From: Phoronis ovalis
Taxonomy: Eukaryota > Phoronida > Phoronidae
DNA length: 15,285 bases
Assembly: GCA_028565635.1 (NCBI GenBank)
Contig: JAOXYB010028267.1
Location: 1-15,285, forward strand
Reading direction: 5' to 3'
The position numbers and the translations under genes were made by a program. Below, in pieces: positions 8,197-15,285 of this stretch; the stretch's first letter is position 1, and each line of letters starts with the position of its first letter. Below the pieces are notes generated by a model. The model worked only from the letters and a program-made list of their open reading frames with translations. It did no database searches and was not told the origin of the DNA.

Positions 8197-8415
8197 CTAA
8201 GAAAATATATCGTGTAAACTTGCATTTGACATATCCTGACATAGCCTTCCCTCAGATAATTCGTCTGCTAAGGCATCGGTGATTTCCAGCAGCAGCTCTC
8301 TAGTCAAACGTTTGAACTGTGGAGACTTTGCGACTTTAGGGAAATTGTTAACAATTATATTCAAAGCATGTTTTTTCATGTCTACAGCTTGTATGCAATC
8401 AGCTGCTTCCAAGAT
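8197..8415 (-). CDS. LZTR1: LZTR1 terminal coding exon (w12): BACK2 end, stop
   Basis: The 219-nt exon follows acceptor tttatag, with 72 codons and a TAG stop. It begins [20 protein letters not shown] and includes [13 protein letters not shown] and [14 protein letters not shown], equivalent to human ILEAADKTQALDMKRHCL and onward. The tail after ADE (GRLCQDMSN and nine more residues) is lineage specific. No AATAAA was found on the minus strand just beyond the stop. Confidence 0.96.
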   Translation of the reverse strand: MLEAADCIQAVDMKKHALNIIVNNFPKVAKSPQFKRLTRELLLEITDALADELSEGRLCQDMSNASLHDIFS

Positions 8416-11400
8416 CTATAAACAACAATAAAAAACAAAACTAGGAGGATTCCAGAAACAACGTTTTGAGCTCTTTGCCAAACTAATACACCAAAATATG
8501 ATTGTTTCTATTTGCATACTTGCTATCACGGACAGTAGCTATAATTTTACTGAACTAACAAATAAGCATAAATCATGAGAACTTTTCAAAAAATTTCAGC
8601 ACAGGGCAGCTTATTTTGTGCTTGATTCCAACATCAAGCTCACATTCCCATAAGTAAAGTTCTAGAAATTAACGCAAGGTTTACAACGTAAACAAATCTC
8701 TTTTTAATTAAATTTATTAATCTTACCAAACCTGCATACAATCATTACATTATTAACTTATTTGACTTGCATACAATCATTAGCATCCAACACAAGTTAG
8801 ACTTACATGTACAACATTCTGAGATGAAACATTCTTCTCTAGATTGTGTTTACAGTATGCCTACAAAAAAATGTACAAAACAAACATGTTATCTGCATTC
8901 TGCATTTCACTTATAATCATAAATTTCTTTAATGTCGATTATTCTGATGGCATGTAAGTAAGTTCTTACAAATTTTGACGATTTACAGATTTTTCTTTTT
9001 CTCACTCAGAAAAGACCACCAAAAATGTCTTTGAATACAATGTCAAAAAAGCTTTAATGGAATTAATCATTATCTACAAGAACCAATAACATGCATATGA
9101 TTTTATTAAAACAACTTTACCTGTAGCCTGTTGTTACAGAATCCATAGAAGTATGGAGCTGAGAACAAATACAGCGAATCTTCAGGTGGCATGGTGATAT
9201 CACCAAAGTAAATATAACGTAGGAGACTGTCGAAAGCCTGGCGAGATGGAACCATTTCTCCAATAGCAATCTACACACAAAGAAAAGTTTTTCACAGAAG
9301 TTGAATTGTTTTGTAACAGGCAGTTACACGAATGCCATGGGGAAACGATGTGCCTGATTTTAAAAGATTATTATAATCGTAAACAGGAGACTTGAAGATT
9401 TGGTTCTAGAACACACACGGTCCTTATTTATATCTTAAACACGATTACTATAATTATGATGAGAGATATGTTGAACAAGCATAACAGTACAAGACAAAAC
9501 ATCAATAATTAGCATTATTTCATAAACATCTCATGACAAATAATGCTACGTCAAACTACTTGTACTCACATTGACTGTGTTATCATCAGGCATAAATGAG
9601 CGGCAGAGGCCCTCGAAGTAACTGGATCTTGCTGCTAAGATGGCCTTATGAGCTGGTATAGGATGACCATCCAACGTCAGTGTTATGTCACAGAACTCCT
9701 TGCCAGCATGTTTCAAGAATGTTTCCAGATCTTTCTCTAATGTGTTCGCTAAAAAGTGCAAGCGAAAGTCAACAATTAGTTTTTTGTACTAAAAACTGCA
9801 CACGGAAAATCAACGTACAAGGTACAGTTTAAATTTCAGCATAATATAGCTTTCTGAATAACAATTAGGATTAACATCGATGATGTGATTTGTGTTTCTG
9901 TTGAATATTTCAAAGTTAAATCAGGGCAATCAGATGAACTACGGAAAACTGAACATGTAACTTCAGTAATTACACAATAGTTTGCCAGACTAACAAGACA
10001 CTGTAAGACAGTGAATTCTCATAATACTACAGAACTTATAAAATAACTGGGTAAATGACTCAGATTTGTTTTAACATGAATCTGATTAAATTTAGGTTTC
10101 ACAATTAGCCATTTAGTCTGATAACCACATCTTTTATTACAGTTGGCAATGTTATAAAATATGCTGCTGCCCATTACATGTGCTATACTTGTATGATAAA
10201 AGCCAGATGAAATGTGACATCACGAAAGACATATATAAGATGTGAAGTTTAAGTGTCTGCTTCTCAGCTATTATGAATTTTCGTATCAAATGCCCAGTCG
10301 ATCAATGCATTATTCAAAAACAGACATTTACATTCTGTGCCCTTTATCTTTCGTGACAGCACATGTAGCTGTTAATGGTACACAATATGTGTAGGATTGT
10401 TACTATTATTATTTCAAGCTGTACTAAGATGTAATACAAGCGGCAATTAACTTACACGGGATCTCACCACATTGTGGCTCATGAAGCAGTCTGATTGGTG
10501 GTTGTTGTCGACGACGGATTATCTCAACCATTAATGGCTGATCTAATGTCTCAAACTCTTTACTCAAAACAATCTGGTTGAAATGACTCTCTCTTACAAT
10601 AAACTTCATGCAGAACTCCTGGAACAGAGACAATTTGCAGTCATATATATTTAGGTAATCATGTTCTTGTCTGGTAAATTATGTTACAATATAAGCACAA
10701 CACGCAAAGTGACACAGCTTTGAATTATAGTCCTGTATTCTTATACTGTACCTCTTGCAGAGCCTTTCTTGTTTCCAGGAGGCTCAGTATGGGAAATAGA
10801 AATGTTCATATTTGTATACAGCTATATTTTTTATATGTCAGAATAAAAGGGTTTTACTGTAAAATTTATTTGCACTGAATACTATAATAAGATGGACTCT
10901 GTGCTGAATTTCGAGCAAATTCTTGCTTCCTTGGCAACTGACAAAACATATCTTTAAAAATTCATCTGTTGGGGTTTTATAACAAGATTAGGATTTTAGT
11001 GGAGCACTTCACGTTCTCCCAAACAATAACCAGCAGTAAAGCTTACAAGTTTATATTTGGAGATTTTGACATTGATTGCATATAACCCCAACATAATTGT
11101 TGTATCTTCCTTGGAGAGACATGTTAATTTTAGTTTTTAATTTGATTGATGTGCTCAGACAGGGTAAAAATATCAGAACATGTGGCTAGAAGTGACTTAA
11201 TCAACAGTGTGTCCAGGGAAAATATAGACATGTTTTTTTTGGAAAATGTTACTTTTAAAAAACTCAACCTTACCTTCAAAAAGTCTAGCTTCATGCTGGC
11301 AGCACTTTGTAGAGCCAATAAGACATGCTTTAAACCAATACTAGCTTCTAGATACTGCACACATAGTCGTTCCAAACGAAGCATTTCAAACTACAAAGAC

Positions 11401-14400
11401 AATTATCTATAGTAAATAATGTCGTCATCCTTTTTACCCATATACAGGTCTTTAAGGGGTCAGAAGAGTAGCAGCAATTTCACTAAATATATAAATCTTA
11501 GTATTATTCCTGAAAGTCAAAAATTAATTCACAAATAACAGCAACATTGTTGAACGTGAATGACTATGCGCATATTACAGCTACAGAGACAAAGGGAGAG
11601 GGAGAGTAATATTCGGGAATTTTTTAGTGGACAAAAACATCTGGATTGAGTTATGATTGACATGAGGATAGGTCATACGATGTTATCCTAACGAGTAACA
11701 AAGGAACAGTAGAAACTTGTAAACTACCAAAAGTAATTAATTTAAAACTGGTTGTGTATAGTATTTATTTAATACCGAATAACATGATGCAATTTTATCA
11801 TGCATTATCTGACAAGCCACAGCACTAGCATCATATCAAAACTATGCCAGATTTCCCCGAAATTTTACCTGTAGTGTGAGACTGTAAACTTCCATCATCA
11901 GTAAGATAACTTTATTGCTGTCCGAGGTCGGGCCTACAAGCAATGCGCAAAAAGATATAATCTATTAATAAACATCAAAGTAAAAAACTTCACGTAGAAT
12001 CATGTACTCATCCCCCTAGAAGATTCATTTAAAGAGAAGTGCCCGTCAGGGTATCGAATGAACGTCTCACGATCAGACAAGTTTCCCAGTCATCAGGGGG
12101 TCTAAACATTCAAGCTAGTAAACCAAACGATCGTATTGTGCAGAATGACAATGAATATATGATGAAGTAGTACAAAACTTTCGAGATTTCTTTGAATGTA
12201 TCGAATGTATATTGGTGACATTCACATTCTAAGCTGTTATGGCTGTGTTACTTTTAGTTGTATTGAAAAGTGAGAAGGGCACCTCTGAAGAAGATATATG
12301 GTTGGTGGAATCAATTCTTATACACAGAATAATAGATAATAAATGCAGGAACACATTATGACTGGAGGCGACTTCTAAAACCAGCTATCTCCTGTTGGAT
12401 ATCCTTAAGGAAGTAAGATTTCATTTGTCCATGAACAAAGTAGGATTGTATGTTTAAGAGTTTACAACAATGAAAGCTAGAGCTCTGCAGAGTGCGTACC
12501 TCCAGCACATCATTGTTCACACCACAAATGTAAAGTTCATACGCGATTACATCATGCTTTATTGTACTCTGCCACGTATGATGCCGATTTATTTAGCTAC
12601 CTTTTTTAGTAGGATGAATTCTGTCAGTATAAATATACGACAATATAAGTTCAAAGGCCATTGGTTTAGCATCAGGCAGATGGACTTCCAGTCGGTTTTT
12701 CTCTTTATCCATTTTACCTTCAGATGCAGCACTTAACTTGTAAGACGCCTAAAAATACACAAGGCTCAGTTTCAAATGCAAAACGAGGTAAACACAAAGA
12801 CATGAAGAAATATGCATTTGACCACAAGTCAACTAAGTTGAGGCTATAAACCATTGGAAGTGTGCTCCCATTGGTGCCACAAATGCATCTGGAACAAATA
12901 CAGTTGACAGACCCTGATCAGATATACTTTACGTTCCAGCATATTATTAATGAACAAATGCAGAATTCATCTTCACTTTACCTGTTCTAATGCATGGTGG
13001 ATTCTGTTTCTTAACCAACGAGATCTTGCAGCCACTAAGGCAATGTGGGCAGAGATTCTGGTGTTATCCTGCAAAGGAACGACAGTGTTTTCCATAAAAT
13101 GGTGTATACATGTTCCAGGGCCAATGATACCATTTATGCAAACCCCAAACATGGATAGATAAAATGTTGACATATAATACAAGATTGATGCACTAAAGTT
13201 CATTGGTGCCCTGAACGAGTACAAGGTTTTTATAGAGAACATTGAACAATTGTTATGAAACATCAGTAAGCCTATACGTATAACTAGAACTGGGTGAGAC
13301 AAAAACAGAACATTGATAGGCAAAAGTCAACTTTAGAGATTCGGGAAGAGTTCCTTTGTATGTCTACATTTCCTTCATTGTGTCATAATAAATGCGGAGG
13401 ATTATTGCTTTTTCATATCCAATTTCCACTGTTTAACATCTTGACAAAGTACTAAATAAATCCAGCCTAAGACAAAATATTATTCTAAATCGAGAGGTCG
13501 AAGGGTTAAATTCAGGTAAATATTGTGCCTTTTAGCCTGTAACATTGTAACATTAGCCTGTTTTTTTTAATAAAAATAGTTACAAATATTAAGGCACTGT
13601 TCCACAAACTTGTTGGCCAAATGACATCAAAAAAATTAATTTCAGTCTGATTTTTCCAGTGAGAATATTACTTTTGGTTTTCTCAGCTGTATGCTATTAT
13701 CATTACATCCCCAAGTACTGTTTTCCTTAATAAATAATATAAATGAAGTCTACAACTGGTTTGTGCTGTAACAATTTTTTCAAATGTAACAAAAATAGGT
13801 TGTGCCTCTCCCCCGTATAACTAATAGTGGAACAGTCCTAATCACAAGAACTAAACTCATGCATACAAAACAGTATTCAGGTGACATCATATGACAGGGT
13901 CAGACAAGTAAAGCGAAATTTTATTGCTGGTAAACACTTTGTAATAATATTGAACAAACAAATGGCACAACAGCTACTGAGGAATTTGGTCAAGATTGAA
14001 TACTACTTTTGAATCAAAATAACATGCAATTTTAAAATACCTGCCGTCACAGTGTAGCTTACCTTTCCAACCATAAAATCTATATCACAGAACTGACCAC
14101 TGTCCAGTAGCTTTCCATAGTCTTCATGAAGAGTGCATTTAGGATAAGTTGAAAACTAAAAGAATGCACAGAATTTGTTATTTATGTTTCGACATCTTGT
14201 TCATCTAAACAATATCAAAACTATTCCATATTGTATTTCTGTGATTTAAGATTTGAGGATATACTTTATTAATTTACATATTAGAAAACATAAGTTTCAA
14301 CACTTTTAAATATTGTTGTAATTAAAACGGATCAAATGGCAGAAAGGTGCACAGAAAGCGTTCTAGTTTGATTGTTCTCCAAAGATGAACATCGCCAAAA

Positions 14401-15142
14401 CGAACACAATTTTTCTGAATAATCATTTCCCTGGAAATGAAAAATGTCAGAAGCAGAGAATCAAATGGACTCACTATTTTGACATAACATTTTTGAAAAT
14501 AAATTTTAAAAAACCCAGTAAAAGTGTTTTGCATACCTGAAACTTGTATATTTCCCCACTCCTTACATTATTGTCCACCGTACCACCAAATATATACATG
14601 ACCTCATTAACAATGGCTGCTGCATGGAACAAACGACCACCAGGAATCTGCAAAATAATGCGACAAGATAACGTATAAAGTTCATGAAAACGACTTCCAT
14701 GATCACAGAAGCACTCATAATGTTCACTTTTTATATGCTGTGTCATACAATCAAGTCTAAAAAAATGTATAGAAATTTGTTACAGTTCCTTACAGAGGTA
14801 TAACATTATTTGTTTATATATCAACGGTGTAAGGAAATAACTACATCCGGAAAATCAAAATTCTACACTCCATCTTCAAATTGAGTCAAAGCTCCAGTCA
14901 TGTGAGCATGGATTAGTAATGGTTAAATGTTTTGAAAGAACTGATGCATACATACGCAAATTATTCATCTAAATATCTCATGAGATATAGTCGAATATAC
15001 ACTCTGTTAATTGTCCATCAATGTGTCAAGGTCTCGTCAGAATTACAGTAAGCAGCAGTTATTTACTGTGACATATATAGTGCTTACCTCGCTGTCTTCA
15101 GCTGCATGAACTATGGACCATGTTTGAGAATCTAAATCAAAA
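8197..15142 (-). CDS. LZTR1: LZTR1 orthologue, 3' part: 12 exons, 5' end outside window
   Basis: Leucine-zipper-like transcriptional regulator 1 is a kelch-BTB-BACK protein that recruits CUL3 to ubiquitinate RAS-family GTPases (RIT1, MRAS, RAS) on endomembranes; that role is from family knowledge. Reading the minus strand, 12 exons join in phase with canonical GT-AG sites: 15142-15088, 14647-14537, 14155-14063, 13068-12982, 12748-12601, 11933-11869, 11390-11274, 10618-10456, 9748-9570, 9270-9121, 8860-8807, 8415-8197. They total 1441 nt: one base completing a codon, 479 residues, and a TAG stop at 8199-8197. Domain order is the end of the kelch propeller (FGGTVDNN), BTB1 (FCDIDF, ARSRWLR, YIYTDRI), BACK1, BTB2 ([28 protein letters not shown]) and BACK2. 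The double BTB-BACK after kelch is diagnostic. Length matches roughly the last 57% of the 840-residue human protein. No frameshift or internal stop was found, so the gene appears functional. The upstream kelch exons are not in the window. Confidence 0.97.
8733..8782. repeat. Pair of 15-bp direct repeats in an LZTR1 intron
   Basis: tgcatacaatcatta occurs at 8733-8747 and 8768-8782, 35 bp apart start to start. This looks like a small local duplication, with no gene role evident. Confidence 0.85.
8807..8860 (-). CDS. LZTR1: LZTR1 exon (w11): BACK2 start, 54 nt
   Basis: The short 18-codon exon (phase 0 to 0) has acceptor ttttgtag and donor CAT/gtaagt. It reads [18 protein letters not shown], equivalent to human AYCKQNLEMNVTVQNVLQ. 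Two substitutions fall at positions that are usually conserved (QNLEM to HNLEK). Confidence 0.95.
9121..9270 (-). CDS. LZTR1: LZTR1 exon (w10): BTB2 end
   Basis: The 150-nt exon (50 codons, phase 0 to 0) has acceptor gtgtag and donor CAG/gtaaag. It reads [19 protein letters not shown], then [18 protein letters not shown] and NNRLQ, almost the same as human [19 protein letters not shown] and [18 protein letters not shown]. Confidence 0.97.
9570..9748 (-). CDS. LZTR1: LZTR1 exon (w9): BTB2 core
   Basis: The 179-nt exon (two bases plus 59 codons, ending phase 0) has acceptor ttttag and donor AAT/gtgagt. The joint with the previous exon creates a Ser codon. It reads [17 protein letters not shown], then [17 protein letters not shown] and RSFMPDD, the most conserved block of LZTR1. 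Human has EAMFRSFMPED where this protein has [11 protein letters not shown]. Confidence 0.97.
9749..10455 (-). other. LZTR1 introns w7-w12, no gene seen
   Basis: This entry stands for introns 8416-8806, 8861-9120, 9271-9569, 9749-10455 and 10619-11273. All are AT-rich with GT-AG ends. I found no coding or RNA gene signal in them beyond a 15-bp direct repeat at 8733/8768. Short open frames inside them, for example on the plus strand at 10681-10878, have no supporting motif. Confidence 0.6.
10456..10618 (-). CDS. LZTR1: LZTR1 exon (w8): BACK1 end and linker
   Basis: The 163-nt exon (54 codons plus one base) has acceptor gttccag and a strong donor, CCGT/gtaagt. It reads [20 protein letters not shown], then [17 protein letters not shown], close to human FVVKESHFNQVIMMK and PLIVEIVRRKQQPP. 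A less conserved linker leads to BTB2. Confidence 0.96.
11274..11390 (-). CDS. LZTR1: LZTR1 exon (w7): BACK1
   Basis: The 117-nt exon (39 codons, phase 0 to 0) has acceptor tttgtag and donor AAG/gtaagg. It reads [20 protein letters not shown] then [17 protein letters not shown], matching human [20 protein letters not shown] and the following BACK helices. Confidence 0.96.
11869..11933 (-). CDS. LZTR1: LZTR1 exon (w6): BACK1 start, 65 nt
   Basis: This short exon is easily missed. It has acceptor cttgtag and donor CAG/gtaaaa. The phase-1 G from the previous exon joins its GC to make Gly, then 21 codons include [14 protein letters not shown], aligning with human VLLIMDVYKLALS. It fills exactly the gap between the YIYTDRI exon and the LERLC exon and restores phase 0. 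Confidence 0.93.
12500..12568 (-). other. Possible cryptic exon in an LZTR1 intron
   Basis: On the minus strand, acceptor cgtggcag and donor CTGGAG/gtacgc bound 69 nt (23 codons) that read [20 protein letters not shown]. The exon is phase 0, while exon w5 ends in phase 1 and w6 takes phase 1. Inclusion would therefore break the LZTR1 frame. It is not part of the conserved protein. Confidence 0.25.
12601..12748 (-). CDS. LZTR1: LZTR1 exon (w5): BTB1 end (YIYTDRI)
   Basis: The 148-nt exon (49 codons plus one base, ending phase 1) has acceptor tttttag and donor AAAAAAG/gtagct. A variable Lys/Glu-rich linker is followed by [17 protein letters not shown] and [13 protein letters not shown], equivalent to human LHVAIREAEARPFEVLM and QFLYTDKIKYPRK. 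Reading through the donor meets TAA within three codons, which supports the splice. This linker is the least conserved part of the gene. Confidence 0.93.
12982..13068 (-). CDS. LZTR1: LZTR1 exon (w4): BTB1 core
   Basis: The 87-nt exon (29 codons, phase 0 to 0) has acceptor tttgcag and donor CAG/gtaaag. It reads [20 protein letters not shown] and continues into a basic helix ending ALEQ, matching human VQGHVAIVTARSRWLRRK. The open frame continues upstream through the acceptor into the intron, but that part has no family resemblance, so the splice site sets the exon start. Confidence 0.95.
13069..14062 (-). other. Largest LZTR1 intron in the window, no gene seen
   Basis: The 994-nt intron lies between exons w3 and w4. 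It is AT-rich, with poly-T/poly-A tracts and a small internal repetition (agcctgtaacattgtaacattagcctg) near 13534-13560. No further LZTR1 exon is needed here, because w3 and w4 join in phase 0 at a conserved boundary. The open minus frame at 13069-13323 is read-through from w4 and shows no family resemblance. Confidence 0.7.
14063..14155 (-). CDS. LZTR1: LZTR1 exon (w3): start of BTB1
   Basis: The 93-nt exon (31 codons, phase 0 to 0) has acceptor cttttag and donor AAG/gtaagc. It contains [14 protein letters not shown] and [10 protein letters not shown], matching human [14 protein letters not shown] and QFCDVEFVLG. This is the first helix and strand of the first BTB domain, which takes part in dimerisation and CUL3 binding in the family. 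Confidence 0.95.
14537..14647 (-). CDS. LZTR1: LZTR1 exon (w2): last kelch repeat
   Basis: The 111-nt exon (37 codons, phase 0 to 0) follows a tttgcag acceptor and ends CAG before gtatgc. It carries GRLFHAAA, then [15 protein letters not shown] and ends KFQ, nearly identical to the final kelch repeat of vertebrate LZTR1. From memory, human LZTR1 has an extra stretch between the previous exon's DSE and this GRLFH block; here the two are joined directly. Confidence 0.95.
15088..15142 (-). CDS. LZTR1: LZTR1 exon (w1): kelch blade segment
   Basis: The 55-nt exon starts after a T-rich acceptor (ttttgtag) and ends GAG before gtaagc. Its first base finishes a codon from an exon outside the window, and 18 codons follow. 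The peptide FDLDSQTW matches the LZTR1 kelch strand containing YDVDFQTW in human. It ends in phase 0. Confidence 0.9.
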
Positions 15143-15274
15143 CTACAAAAAAAAATATCAGCTAAGTTATGCTGTGGATTACTACAAAATTACATTTAAA
15201 TAACACATTCTAACTAGACTTGCACAATAACACTCTCCCACCAATAGCTTTCGTCCCGATATACTATTTGGTGT

Positions 15275-15285
15275 CCACTAGATGG
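15275..15285 (+). promoter_or_regulatory. CTCF-like core at window edge
   Basis: ccactagatgg fits the bilaterian CTCF core CCASYAGRKGG, but the match is cut by the window end. A chance hit is quite possible. Confidence 0.15.

Noticed and set aside
11146-11412. Plus-strand open frame of 88 codons
   Set aside because: It is the antisense shadow of LZTR1 exon w7 (11274-11390).
12470-12736. Plus-strand open frame of 88 codons
   Set aside because: Antisense to LZTR1 exon w5 and its intron; no motif of its own.
12950-13162. Plus-strand open frame of 70 codons
   Set aside because: Antisense to LZTR1 exon w4.
13069-13323. Minus-strand read-through upstream of exon w4, with hydrophobic residues
   Set aside because: A conserved acceptor at 13069-13070 marks the exon start; the upstream residues do not match LZTR1 and lie in the intron.
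14648-14746. Minus-strand extension before exon w2 beginning with Met
   Set aside because: Intron sequence before a tttgcag acceptor; the kelch match starts exactly at the splice site.
1-15285. Bacterial-type features (operons, CRISPR, riboswitches, IS elements)
   Set aside because: Spliced animal LZTR1, long GT-AG introns and AT-rich non-coding DNA make the window metazoan; no such features were seen.

Overview
The window is genomic DNA from an invertebrate animal. It is AT-rich, and genes are split by GT-AG introns of about 0.25-1.8 kb, with no bacterial operon structure, CRISPR array or rRNA gene. The anchor is an unmistakable LZTR1 orthologue (CUL3 adaptor for RAS/RIT1 turnover) covering the right half on the minus strand. 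Its wording looks closer to protostome than vertebrate LZTR1 from memory, but I cannot fix the species.

Layout. (1) 1-2230: plus-strand coding remnants of an unrecognised family. They comprise a small CxxC-containing reading frame broken by stops and frameshifts, a clean-looking exon at 852-1023, and a segment with a Walker A P-loop at 1940-1963. (2) 2310-5006: a compact plus-strand gene (gene A) that I assembled from three exons whose splice phases match at both junctions, giving 159 codons. Its C-terminal half looks like a SANT/Myb-type module. (3) The 1.8 kb first intron of gene A holds a decayed same-strand SWIM zinc-finger protein of transposase-associated type, interrupted by a stop and a shift at an A10 run. 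(4) 5561-5995: a basic, Cys-containing N-terminal fragment, possibly from a Mutator-like transposase, ending where a GC-richer block of about 290 bp begins. That block has a spliceable open frame on the minus strand. (5) 6666-7555: more plus-strand coding fragments, including a 116-codon open stretch with a Cys cluster. (6) 8197-15142: the last 12 coding exons of LZTR1 on the minus strand, 1441 nt, 479 complete residues plus stop. All junctions are in phase; the upstream kelch exons lie beyond position 15285.

Gene A and LZTR1 converge. The material between and around them (roughly 300-2000, 2590-3850, 5560-7560) is an accumulation of fragmentary, same-strand coding pieces that resembles degraded mobile or transposon-derived genes. 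No intact mobile element with terminal repeats was seen.
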